Below, one piece after another: positions 1-6,562 of a stretch of DNA of 11,950 bases (positions are counted from its first letter, which is position 1; each line of letters opens with the position of its first letter). The position numbers were made by a program, and so were the translations under genes. The notes under the pieces were generated by a model, which saw nothing but the letters and a program-made list of their open reading frames with translations, ran no database searches and was not told the DNA's origin. Where the stretch lies: contig JAJFMO010000042.1 in assembly GCA_020697475.1 (NCBI GenBank), forward strand, positions 1 to 11,950, in the 5' to 3' direction. This DNA comes from Paenibacillaceae bacterium (GTDB lineage: Bacteria; Bacillota; Bacilli; Paenibacillales; NBRC-103111).

Positions 1-441
1 GGCGTTATTTTCCAATCCCACGAATTGTTGGAACGCAAAACCGCATTGGAGAATGTGGCGCTTGCCGGCGAGGTCGTCGGCCGGAAAGAAGCGGAAATCC
101 GCAAGGAAGCCAAGCTTCTGTTGGAAAGAGTAGGACTTGCGTCAAAATTGCACTTATTCCCCCACCAACTGTCCGGCGGCGAGCAGCAGAGGGTGGCGAT
201 TGCCAGAGCGCTCTTGAACCGTCCGGCGGTGCTATTGGCCGACGAGCCGTCGGGCAACCTCGATTATGAGAACGCCGTGAACATTATTCAACTGTTAAGG
301 GAGATCAATCGGGAAGATCGCATCACCATGCTGATTGTGACTCATGCGGACGAACTTGTTCGTGAATTCCCGGCACGCACCTTGATTATGAACCACGGGA
401 GGTTAATTGAACTTGACCACTCTCAAGTATTATCTTCGTGA
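1..441 (+). CDS. FtsE/LolD-like ABC transporter ATP-binding protein (5' end outside window)
   Basis: This is the C-terminal 146 residues of an ABC ATPase; the reading frame is open from base 1, so the start and Walker A lie left of the window. Visible in order: Q-loop GVIFQSHELLE at the very start, signature LSGGEQQRVAIARAL (about residues 56-70), Walker B VLLADEPSGNLD with the catalytic Glu, and H-loop VTHADEL. The Q-loop region followed by 'TALENVALAGEVVG' resembles FtsE, and the next gene is an FtsX-family permease overlapping it by about 29 bases, so the two should form an FtsEX-type complex at the inner face of the membrane. A LolD/MacB-type ATPase is the alternative from this fragment alone. 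It is probably a paralogue rather than the divisome FtsE, because its partners downstream are unusual (inference). Confidence 0.9.
   Translation, partial: GVIFQSHELLERKTALENVALAGEVVGRKEAEIRKEAKLLLERVGLASKLHLFPHQLSGGEQQRVAIARALLNRPAVLLADEPSGNLDYENAVNIIQLLREINREDRITMLIVTHADELVREFPARTLIMNHGRLIELDHSQVLSS
397..402 (+). promoter_or_regulatory. Ribosome binding site of the FtsX-like gene
   Basis: GGGAGG lies inside the end of the upstream ATPase gene. It is 10 bases before TTG 413 and only 4 before in-frame TTG 407. The spacing favours TTG 413, giving an N-terminus MTTLKYYLRDA that matches the usual FtsX start. Confidence 0.6.
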
Positions 442-1282
442 CGCCAGGGAAGGATTCGGGCGCAACTTGTCCGCAGCCATTGCCGCGATGTCGCTGATCT
501 TCATTTCCCTTTCGATATCCGGATCTCTCTATTTGCTGCAGTCAAGCATTGTGGACGATGTGCTGGGATATTTGAATTCACAGGTAAAAATCAAGCTGTT
601 TGTCGACCCTTCGGCCGACGCCAAGCAGATCGCCGATGTGTTGAAGTCCAAGGATTACGTGCAATCGGTGGAGATTGAAACGAAGGAGCAAGCGCTGGAT
701 CGATTGAAGCTGTTTTTTCAAGGAAAACAATATTTATTGGAAGCGTTCCAGGTAAGCGATTTTCCCGATTCGATCGTCCTGGAGTTGAAGGACAAGAGCG
801 AGACGGAGATGGCGGCGGAGCAGATGAAATCGATTCCCGGCATCACCGACATCGTGTATGCGCAGAAATTCGCGCAATCGGTCCTTCAAGCGACCAAGAC
901 GGCCAACCGGTACGGTGCATTCATCGTTGGATTGTTTCTGCTGGCTTCGATCTTGACCGTCGGAATGGCGATCAAGCTGGCGACGTATCAACGGGAGAAG
1001 GAGATTCGCGTCAAGTTGTTGCTAGGCGCAAAAGAGACTCATGTCCGCGGACAATTTATGTTTGAAGGCTTCGTTCTTGGGTTGTTGGGAAGCGTAGTGG
1101 CTGGATGTGTAATTTACCTGGTGTTTTATTATGTATTGATGCGATTGGAGATGAATTTTCAAAGCGTATTTCAATTTAAGAGCCTGGTGCTCTTCTCTTC
1201 CTTGTCCGGACTAATTGCCATTGGCGCTGTCATCGGCCTGCTGGGAAGCTTCATGTCCACAAGGAGGATCATAAAAATATGA
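413..1282 (+). CDS. ftsX: FtsX-family ABC permease (FtsEX-type, probable paralogue)
   Basis: This 289-residue membrane protein has the FtsX layout: a short cytoplasmic N-terminus (TLKYYLRDAREGFGRN), TM1 at about 20-42, an extracytoplasmic loop of about 120 residues, then TM2 at about 167-190, TM3 at 217-242 and TM4 at 257-281. The loop opens with VKIKLFVDPSAD and contains TKEQALDRLK, both FtsX hallmarks. The usual NPLPDS stretch reads SDFPDS, and the region after TM2 reads YQREKEIRVKLLLGAKETHV, the FtsX 'REKEI..LLGA' motif. In known systems FtsX carries no substrate; it transmits ATPase movement through this loop to a coiled-coil partner outside. Such a partner is encoded by the next gene, which overlaps it in an ATGA. 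Starts at TTG 413 (or TTG 407). The symbol names the family; I cannot tell whether this is the cell-division orthologue, and the company it keeps suggests a second FtsX. Confidence 0.88.
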   Translation: MTTLKYYLRDAREGFGRNLSAAIAAMSLIFISLSISGSLYLLQSSIVDDVLGYLNSQVKIKLFVDPSADAKQIADVLKSKDYVQSVEIETKEQALDRLKLFFQGKQYLLEAFQVSDFPDSIVLELKDKSETEMAAEQMKSIPGITDIVYAQKFAQSVLQATKTANRYGAFIVGLFLLASILTVGMAIKLATYQREKEIRVKLLLGAKETHVRGQFMFEGFVLGLLGSVVAGCVIYLVFYYVLMRLEMNFQSVFQFKSLVLFSSLSGLIAIGAVIGLLGSFMSTRRIIKI

Positions 1283-2241
1283 TGAGAAAGGCGTTGTTGG
1301 GTGCGACGTTGTTGATTTTTGCCGCGGCGACAACCGCAAGCGCGCATTATTCGGGCTTTGTAGAGGACTTCCTGGTCGGCGTATCGGATGACAGCTCGGC
1401 GGACCGGCTTAAAGCGGAAATCGCCAAGACCAAGGAGGAAATCGCCCAATTGCAGCCTAAGTTGGAGGAATCCAGACAAATCTACGATGGGAAGAAGGAC
1501 GGGGCGATCGTCAAATTGCGATTTTACGAGACGATTGGACCGGATGTGTATATGAATTATTTGTTGCAATCGGAGGACGTCGTCGATTTTTTCGCGAACC
1601 AGCGCCTGGTGGAGAAGCAACTGCAGAGCGATCTGGATCAACTGAACGACCTCTACTTGCAATTCCGGCAGCTCAAAGCGGCTTCGGAAACGTTGGCCGG
1701 ACAAGAAGATTTGCTTGCCGTTATCCAGAAAAATCTGGAGGAGAGAGCGAGGTTTACGGCAGTCACAAAAAACTACAACACGGAGAAGCGGGCGGAAGTA
1801 GCGCTCGATCTGTGGAACGCCAAAGCCGTCATTGAAATTGAACGAGGCATGAAGGCCGATGCCGATTATTTTCGCGACCATATGCAAGAATTGATCACCC
1901 GCGACACCAAGGACTCTCCTTGGCGGTTGGATGAAGCGAAAATCAACAAAGTAAGCAAGTTCAAATATTTGCTCCGCTCCGATCATGTTTATGTGCAATA
2001 TTTATACAAGGACGGCACCAGCACGCTGCTCATGGGCGTTGTCAGCAAGAATGAAGACGGGACGGCCAGCTTGAAATTCGATAACGGCTTTCTCGTGGGG
2101 ATTCCGATCTCTTCCGATTTGGTGAGCCAATTGCCGGAAGGGATCAAGATCGACCTCTCCAAGGTGGATCCGAAAGCGGGAGGATTTACGGTCGAGCAGA
2201 CGAACGGGGCGCTTGTGATTCACCCCGTGACGGCGAAATAA
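1279..2241 (+). CDS. Exported coiled-coil protein, probable FtsX partner without hydrolase domain
   Basis: This 320-residue protein starts at ATG 1279, overlapping the ftsX stop by 4 bases, 11 bases after AAGGAGG (1261-1267). A signal peptide ends at about residue 22 (TTASA, then HYSG), so the mature protein would begin with His. Helical, Glu/Lys/Gln-rich segments at about 40-75 and 95-150 look like an antiparallel coiled coil. Between them, 'YMNYLLQSEDVVDFFANQRL' resembles the region of PcsB/CwlO/EnvC-type coiled coils that docks on FtsX. The C-terminal 100 or so residues (KFKYLLRSDHVYVQYLYKDG onward) look beta-rich and include a repeated 'hydrophobic-DNG/DGT' texture. I see no CHAP, NlpC/P60 or LytM catalytic motif, so the usual peptidoglycan hydrolase is absent. 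Its role is inferred from position and fold only; the C-terminal domain is unrecognised. Confidence 0.82.
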   Translation: MMRKALLGATLLIFAAATTASAHYSGFVEDFLVGVSDDSSADRLKAEIAKTKEEIAQLQPKLEESRQIYDGKKDGAIVKLRFYETIGPDVYMNYLLQSEDVVDFFANQRLVEKQLQSDLDQLNDLYLQFRQLKAASETLAGQEDLLAVIQKNLEERARFTAVTKNYNTEKRAEVALDLWNAKAVIEIERGMKADADYFRDHMQELITRDTKDSPWRLDEAKINKVSKFKYLLRSDHVYVQYLYKDGTSTLLMGVVSKNEDGTASLKFDNGFLVGIPISSDLVSQLPEGIKIDLSKVDPKAGGFTVEQTNGALVIHPVTAK

Positions 2242-2255
2242 GGATGTGATTTAGA

Positions 2256-3140
2256 GTGAGGATACATAAATGGCTGCTACTATTCGTTGCATTATGGACG
2301 ATGCAGCATGCATCAGGTGTATTTGCCCATATGGCTGTCGAGGACCGTTTCTACGAGGATGTCGAATTTTCCAAAGCGAAGGAGCAAATTGTGCTGCTGC
2401 GCGGCTTGAATGTGATCTCGGCTGATCACTACGTAAGCCTTTACATGCCACAAGAGAAATTGACCCGGGCGGACCTGGCGTTCTGGATCGCCAATTTCCG
2501 CAAGTTGGCTGATAGCGGGGCCAAGCCGGAGCAGTGGCAGCAAGCGGCCAAGGAGCGCGGATTGGTACGATCGTTGGAAGGCAATGCCACCTACCGGGAC
2601 GCTAATCAAGCGTATTTCGACGGCAAAGGTGTGTTGCCTGATAACCCGGACGGGGAGCTGACCCGGGAGCAATTTGCCGTCTATATGGGGCAATTTCTGA
2701 CCAAGACGGTCGATGGGAAAACGTTGTACGAGTCAGCCGGCTTTACCCCAGGTCCCAAAGGGGTGATTGATAAAGTGACGAAGCGCGCGGAGGCACAGGC
2801 GAACGAAGACAGTCCGCAGTTCGACGTGGTCGTGGCCGGCAAGCCGTATGCTCTGAGCTTGCACCCGGTGATGCTTCACGGCAACGTCGATCTGGGCGTC
2901 TGGCCGGGAATGACGATCGGCGCCTCGTGGCTCGCGAAGGAAGACGACGGCAGCATTGCGGTGAAGATTATCAATGTGGACAGTACGCGCACAATGTCGT
3001 CTCCCCAGTCTTCACAGAAAGAGACTTCGGAGAAAGCAGAGGTTGCCGGCCGATTCCCGGTGCTTCCGATCGTGGCCGGCTTATTCGTAGCCATGCTAGG
3101 GATCCAATTTTATATGCGAAAGAGGCGGAAAGACGCATGA
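2256..3140 (+). CDS. Exported SLH-like protein with C-terminal membrane anchor
   Basis: This 294-residue protein starts at GTG 2256, 14 bases after the previous stop, with an AAGGATG element around 2240-2246. A signal peptide ends near residue 24 (GVFA, then HMAVED). Two degenerate S-layer-homology-like repeats follow. Repeat 1 spans about 33-80 (YEDVEFSKAKEQIVLLRGLN, then LTRADLAFWI). Repeat 2 spans about 113-150 (YRDANQAYFDGKGVLPDNPD, then LTREQFAVYM). Both carry the T-R-A/E-D/Q core. A short beta-type region at about 180-245 precedes a single TM helix at about 267-286 with a basic tail MRKRRKDA, so the protein is anchored with its bulk outside the cell. True SLH proteins normally have three repeats and bind wall polymer; two weak ones plus a TM anchor suggest a scaffold rather than an S-layer protein (inference). 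Its stop overlaps the next start. Confidence 0.8.
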   Translation: MRIHKWLLLFVALWTMQHASGVFAHMAVEDRFYEDVEFSKAKEQIVLLRGLNVISADHYVSLYMPQEKLTRADLAFWIANFRKLADSGAKPEQWQQAAKERGLVRSLEGNATYRDANQAYFDGKGVLPDNPDGELTREQFAVYMGQFLTKTVDGKTLYESAGFTPGPKGVIDKVTKRAEAQANEDSPQFDVVVAGKPYALSLHPVMLHGNVDLGVWPGMTIGASWLAKEDDGSIAVKIINVDSTRTMSSPQSSQKETSEKAEVAGRFPVLPIVAGLFVAMLGIQFYMRKRRKDA

Positions 3141-4399
3141 AGTTGGCGAAAATCTTCATATCGGTGTTATTTATGGCCCTTATCGTCACAACAACCGGAT
3201 GCAGTATTCATGGGGATAACGATCCGAATTCGCTGAAAATTTGGATTTCTCCATGGGATTCGTTGACCGGCGATGACTTTGACCGCTATATTACTCAGCC
3301 GGTTGCCCAGAAATATCCGGACATTCGAATTCAAAAGCTGGTCAAACCGATTACCGAAAAGACGTTTAACGAGTTTAAGAAGAAGGGCGTTGTTCCGGAT
3401 GTGATCATCACGACGAGCCCGTTCCTGCAGGATTTGAAGCCGTTCGGGTATTTGAGCGACGTTGGTCCGTGGTTGGCCACAACGGGAATTGATCTGGGCA
3501 GGCTGGATCCGCTGGCTGTGGAATCCGTTAAGAATGCGGGCGGTGAAGGCGTTCTGACCGGCATACCGTTCATCAGGCAATTCAATGCTCTCTATTATAA
3601 CAAAGACATTTTCGACAAATTCAAGGTGCCTTACCCCAAGGACGGGATGACGTGGAAGGAAGCTGCCGTTCTGGCGGCGAGGGTCACGAAGAAAGACGGG
3701 GAGACGCAAGTTCGGGGGTTGGAGCCGGACATCGTCATCCGCCCTGCATCTGCGCTGCGGGTAAGCTACATTGATGGGCAGACGGGCCAGGCAGTGGTGA
3801 ACAACGATAAATGGCGAAAGGTGTTTGATACGCTCAAGCTGATCTACGACATTCCCGGCAATCAAGGAATTACTAAATTGAAGGAAGCGTTCGGGCAGTT
3901 TTTCGATCAGAAGCAGTTGGCGATGCTCCCCGGCATCAACTGGCTGCACGATCTCGAAGCGCTGCAGAGTCCTCCCAGTTGGGATATCGTCTCGTATCCC
4001 ACGTTCGACGATGCTCCGGCAACCGGCCCGCAGTTCGACGGTCATGTCCTGGTCGTCACTGAAGCGAGCAAGCACAAGGCGCAATCGGCGCAAGTTCTGG
4101 AGACGCTGCTCTCCGACGAGGTGCAGATGCAGTTGTCACAGAACGGCAGGGTATCGGTTCTTGCCGACAACAAGATGAAGGCGGCATTCGGCAGCAACGT
4201 CCCCCAGTACAAGCAGAAAAATTTGCAAGCGATATTTAAAACAAACCCAGCCATTCCGAACGCTCCGACGGTAAGCGACCAGCCGGCGGGGGTGATTATG
4301 GATCAGGCGATGCAGAAAGTTGTGCGCGGCAGTACGGTCGAACAAGCGCTGAAAGACGCTGACGATCAAATCAATCTGTATCTCTACCTGAAGGAGTAG
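3137..4399 (+). CDS. Family-1 extracellular solute-binding lipoprotein without a linked permease
   Basis: This is a 420-residue binding protein. I chose ATG 3137, which overlaps the previous stop as ATGA and gives a clean lipoprotein signal: KLAKIFISVLFMALIVTTTGC with Cys22 as the lipidation site. An in-frame reading extends upstream to about 2927, but only as a shadow inside the SLH-like gene. The mature chain has the family-1 (sugar-type) fold pattern: LKIWISPWD near the start, DVIITTSPFLQDLKPFGYL, then the hallmark ALYYNKDIFDKFKVPYPKDG with TWKEAA, and later QLAMLPGINWLHDLEAL and a C-terminal helical stretch. Such proteins usually feed MalF/MalG-type permeases; none is present here, and the only permease in the train is FtsX-like, which is not an importer. 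The ligand is unknown. It may act as a sensor or as a partner of the envelope complex (inference), or use a permease encoded elsewhere. Confidence 0.9.
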   Translation: MKLAKIFISVLFMALIVTTTGCSIHGDNDPNSLKIWISPWDSLTGDDFDRYITQPVAQKYPDIRIQKLVKPITEKTFNEFKKKGVVPDVIITTSPFLQDLKPFGYLSDVGPWLATTGIDLGRLDPLAVESVKNAGGEGVLTGIPFIRQFNALYYNKDIFDKFKVPYPKDGMTWKEAAVLAARVTKKDGETQVRGLEPDIVIRPASALRVSYIDGQTGQAVVNNDKWRKVFDTLKLIYDIPGNQGITKLKEAFGQFFDQKQLAMLPGINWLHDLEALQSPPSWDIVSYPTFDDAPATGPQFDGHVLVVTEASKHKAQSAQVLETLLSDEVQMQLSQNGRVSVLADNKMKAAFGSNVPQYKQKNLQAIFKTNPAIPNAPTVSDQPAGVIMDQAMQKVVRGSTVEQALKDADDQINLYLYLKE

Positions 4400-4410
4400 G
4401 AGGCGAATTT

Positions 4411-5439
4411 GTGAGAGCGGGCATTTATCTGCTGTTGGGCTTGCAAGCATGTCTGTTTCTGATCGTTCCCGCCGCATCGGCCCATGCCGTCAATAACGGA
4501 TATACGGAGGCGAGCATTGACGGCAATCGCGTTCATATGGAGATGACTCTGTCGCAAAGCTTGTTTCCCGCTTACGACACCGATAGGGACGGTGCAATCT
4601 CTGAGCAGGAATTGACGCAGCAGCAACAAAAATTGCGAACTTTGATTGACCGGCATTTCGAGTTGATGGCTCCCGAAGGCAAGCTGCAACTGGAGCAGAT
4701 GGACGCGGCTCCCGGCATTCAGGAAGGCATTCCCGTGATTCATTTTCGGATCGACTACACGGCTATCAACAACATTAATCAATTACACGTGAATTATAGC
4801 CTGTTTATTCAGGACACGGACCCGCAGCATCAGAACTATCTCACCTTCTATCAGGGGAATGATGTGATCGGGCATACGGTGTTGGAGAAAGGCCACGAAA
4901 CGTACGATCTGCATGGCGGCAAGCCGGAAATGTATACGTCTCCGTTATGGGGCTTCGGAGTGCTGGGCGGCCGCATTATTGTGGACGGAGTGAGTCCGCT
5001 GTTATTTCTGCTCTGTGTCGCTTTAAGCGGCAAAACGTTGGATAAAGCGATCAATGCCGTTTTAGTGATGATCATCGCGCATGCCGCAGTGACGTTGACA
5101 TGCTTTCATTTTGGATTGTCCATATCCGCAAGTTTGCAAGTATGGTGGGAAGCCGGCGCCTGGGCGGCCATTCTCGGATTGGCGGTCGGAGTTCTCCTCC
5201 GAGGCCGAGGTTTCTGGAAGGCAACGATGGCCATGGCGGCGTTGTATGGGCTGTCGCATGGGTTGGATACGATGTCGGGGAACCGCCCCCTGGCTGACGC
5301 CGAGCAGTTTTCCCGGATAATTGCTTATCACATCGGCGCAATCGCTTCCTTAAGCGTTGTTCTTTATATGGCCTTCCAACTTATTCTTTTGGTTCAAAAA
5401 ATAAGGGGGATGAGCCGAGGCAAGAACGAAAGGGGGTGA
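4411..5439 (+). CDS. HupE/UreJ-like membrane protein with exported EF-hand domain (HupE signature degenerate)
   Basis: This 342-residue protein starts at GTG 4411, 7 bases after GGAGG (4399-4403) and 11 bases after the lipoprotein stop. A signal peptide ends at about residue 24 (PAASA, then HAVNN). The soluble part (about 25-170) contains a perfect EF-hand loop DTDRDGAISEQE with ligand positions D56, D58, D60, S64 and E67, so calcium binding is likely. Six or so hydrophobic segments follow from about residue 180. Their layout matches the HupE/UreJ family, including IAHAAVTL and LYGLSHGLD, which correspond to VAHSITL and FGLIHGIG in the second copy at 6563. The first family motif GxxHIxxGxDHxLF is broken: by hand alignment His becomes I189, and Asp-His become S195-P196. 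HupE/UreJ proteins are associated with nickel or other metal uptake, but this copy may have changed job. No substrate can be assigned. Confidence 0.82.
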   Translation: MRAGIYLLLGLQACLFLIVPAASAHAVNNGYTEASIDGNRVHMEMTLSQSLFPAYDTDRDGAISEQELTQQQQKLRTLIDRHFELMAPEGKLQLEQMDAAPGIQEGIPVIHFRIDYTAINNINQLHVNYSLFIQDTDPQHQNYLTFYQGNDVIGHTVLEKGHETYDLHGGKPEMYTSPLWGFGVLGGRIIVDGVSPLLFLLCVALSGKTLDKAINAVLVMIIAHAAVTLTCFHFGLSISASLQVWWEAGAWAAILGLAVGVLLRGRGFWKATMAMAALYGLSHGLDTMSGNRPLADAEQFSRIIAYHIGAIASLSVVLYMAFQLILLVQKIRGMSRGKNERG

Positions 5440-5443
5440 ACGC

Positions 5444-5497
5444 ATGGGTTCGGTAAACAATTTACGTTGGTTGGAAACTGTGCGGCTGAGGGAATAG
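5444..5497 (+). CDS. Possible 17-codon small ORF
   Basis: ATG 5444 opens a 17-residue frame (MGSVNNLRWLETVRLRE, stop TAG 5495-5497) just after the hupE-like stop. It is preceded by a strong AGGGGGTG at 5431-5438, with a spacing of 5 bases. The peptide has no recognisable motif or membrane segment. It could be a real microprotein, a leader peptide upstream of the hairpin at 5479-5515 (which it overlaps), or chance. The ribosome binding site is the only real support. Confidence 0.22.
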   Translation: MGSVNNLRWLETVRLRE

Positions 5498-5515
5498 CCG
5501 GATCGCTATCGCACA
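5479..5515 (+). other. Nested hairpin in the hupE-mbl intergenic leader
   Basis: The 122-base gap at 5440-5561 contains inverted repeats: CGGCT 5483-5487 pairs with AGCCG 5496-5500, and TGTGCG 5479-5484 can pair with CGCACA 5510-5515. There is no U-tract, so it is not a classical terminator. It may be an mRNA processing or stability element, or attenuate the downstream MBL gene together with the small ORF. I recognise no known riboswitch class and see no convincing promoter in the gap. Confidence 0.35.
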
Positions 5516-5561
5516 AGAAGGAAGGTGTAAGGAAAACAATCCCTTCAATAAGGAGGAATGA

Positions 5562-6488
5562 ATGATTGTGAAAAAGTGGTTGCGATTTTCGGCCGTATGC
5601 GCATTAATGTTTGCCGTACTGCTTGGGATTGCCCAAGTAGGAACGAAAAACGCCGAAGCAACGACGAACTACCTGACTGTGCATATGGTGGACGTGGGCG
5701 GGGCTGCCTTCATTGTCCAGCTTCCGAATGGCAAGACGATGGTCGTGGATGCAGGCGTTGCGGCGGATCAGTCCATCTTCTTCAACAAGCTGGATTCGCT
5801 CGGAATTACGAAGATTGATTATTTGGTCGGAACGCATCAGCACAGCGATCATATTTCGATCTTCAACAATATCCTCAATAACTACCAGGTCGGCGGAGTT
5901 TATTTCCCTAACAACACACCGTGCGATTCGACCGATTGCAGTTACATGCTGAGTGCAGCGCAGAAGAACGGCGTTACCGTCCATCAGATCAACAGGGGAG
6001 CGGATATTTTCCCGGACACTACGGTGAACGGAATATCGTTATCCAATTTCGTTTACGCACCTGGAAATAGTGATGATTACAGCGGTGATTATACACCGGG
6101 GACGACGCAATATGTGAACTCTTATTCGCTGATCTACAGAATCAAATACGGCAGTTACGGAATTTTGTTTACCGGCGATGCGATGCCGCCTGCGCAGGCG
6201 AATACAATTGGCATGTACGCGCTTGAAGGGAATCAAGTGTTTACCGCCCCGCATCATGGATGGAGCGGTTCGGTTTCGAACGATTTCTTGGATTTTCTTC
6301 AATCAAAATCGTTCAATAAGGCATTGATTCCTAACCAGAAGCTTGACGGTACTTCCATACCTGCTTTCAAATCCAGGTTGGATACGAGAAATCTTCCTTA
6401 CTGGAGCACCGGAGGCAACGGGACGATGTATGTGAGAACGGACGGCTCTTCGGACTGGTCGGCCAGTGTAACCGCCGAAGGACCGTAA
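5562..6488 (+). CDS. Exported ComEC-type MBL-fold metallo-hydrolase (copy 1)
   Basis: This 308-residue protein has a signal peptide (KKWLRFSAVCALMFAVLLGI, ending near NAEA at 30-33) and a single MBL domain of the type fused to ComEC. The HxHxDH motif is THQHSDH (H92, H94, D96, H97), followed by FTGD with D206 and PHHG with H231-H232, so a dinuclear metal site looks intact. The strand that in ComEC-like proteins normally reads DVGQGD is instead DVGGAAF (from D44). Two cysteines (C121, C126) sit in a loop where the second copy has none and could form a disulfide outside the cell. AAGGAGG at 5550-5556 lies 5 bases from ATG 5562 and 11 from GTG 5568; both keep the signal peptide, and GTG 5568 would match copy 2. 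No DNA-uptake genes are nearby, so a competence role is not suggested. Substrate unknown; family members cleave phosphoesters or other esters and amides. Confidence 0.88.
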   Translation: MIVKKWLRFSAVCALMFAVLLGIAQVGTKNAEATTNYLTVHMVDVGGAAFIVQLPNGKTMVVDAGVAADQSIFFNKLDSLGITKIDYLVGTHQHSDHISIFNNILNNYQVGGVYFPNNTPCDSTDCSYMLSAAQKNGVTVHQINRGADIFPDTTVNGISLSNFVYAPGNSDDYSGDYTPGTTQYVNSYSLIYRIKYGSYGILFTGDAMPPAQANTIGMYALEGNQVFTAPHHGWSGSVSNDFLDFLQSKSFNKALIPNQKLDGTSIPAFKSRLDTRNLPYWSTGGNGTMYVRTDGSSDWSASVTAEGP

Positions 6489-6496
6489 GCAGGAAG

Positions 6497-6527
6497 AGCT
6501 TCCTCGGCTAAAGATGCCGGAGAAGCT
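6497..6527 (+). other. Stem-loop between mbl copy 1 and the second hupE-like gene
   Basis: AGCTTCCTCGGC (6497-6508) pairs with GCCGGAGAAGCT (6516-6527) around a 7-base loop. One pair is mismatched and one is G-U. AAGC at 6487-6490 can also pair with GCTT at 6528-6531 over a bulge. No run of T follows, so it is a weak terminator candidate. It could protect the upstream transcript or set the ratio between the two halves of the operon. Confidence 0.5.
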
Positions 6528-6562
6528 GCTTGTGTAGTCGATGGTGGAAGGTGAGTGTCGTA

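Noticed and set aside
1171..1998. Long antisense open frame opposite the ftsX/coiled-coil genes
   Set aside because: The sequence is low-complexity, Arg/Leu/Gln-rich shadow coding with no motif, and it crosses two well-supported genes.
2927..3136. In-frame upstream extension of the solute-binding protein
   Set aside because: It lies wholly inside the SLH-like gene in another frame; starting at ATG 3137 gives a proper lipoprotein signal and an ATGA overlap.
3167..4093. Long antisense open frame opposite the solute-binding lipoprotein
   Set aside because: The plus-strand frame has a lipobox and family motifs throughout; the antisense product resembles no protein family I know.
5558..5818. 86-codon frame overlapping the start of mbl copy 1
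   Set aside because: It starts at an ATG two bases after the ribosome site, in a different frame from the MBL protein, and its product is Arg/Gly/Cys-rich shadow coding.
6530..6562. TTG start for the compact HupE-like protein
   Set aside because: It would add MCSRWWKVSVV encoded in the hairpin arm, without a ribosome site; ATG 6563 has one and gives the normal family N-terminus.
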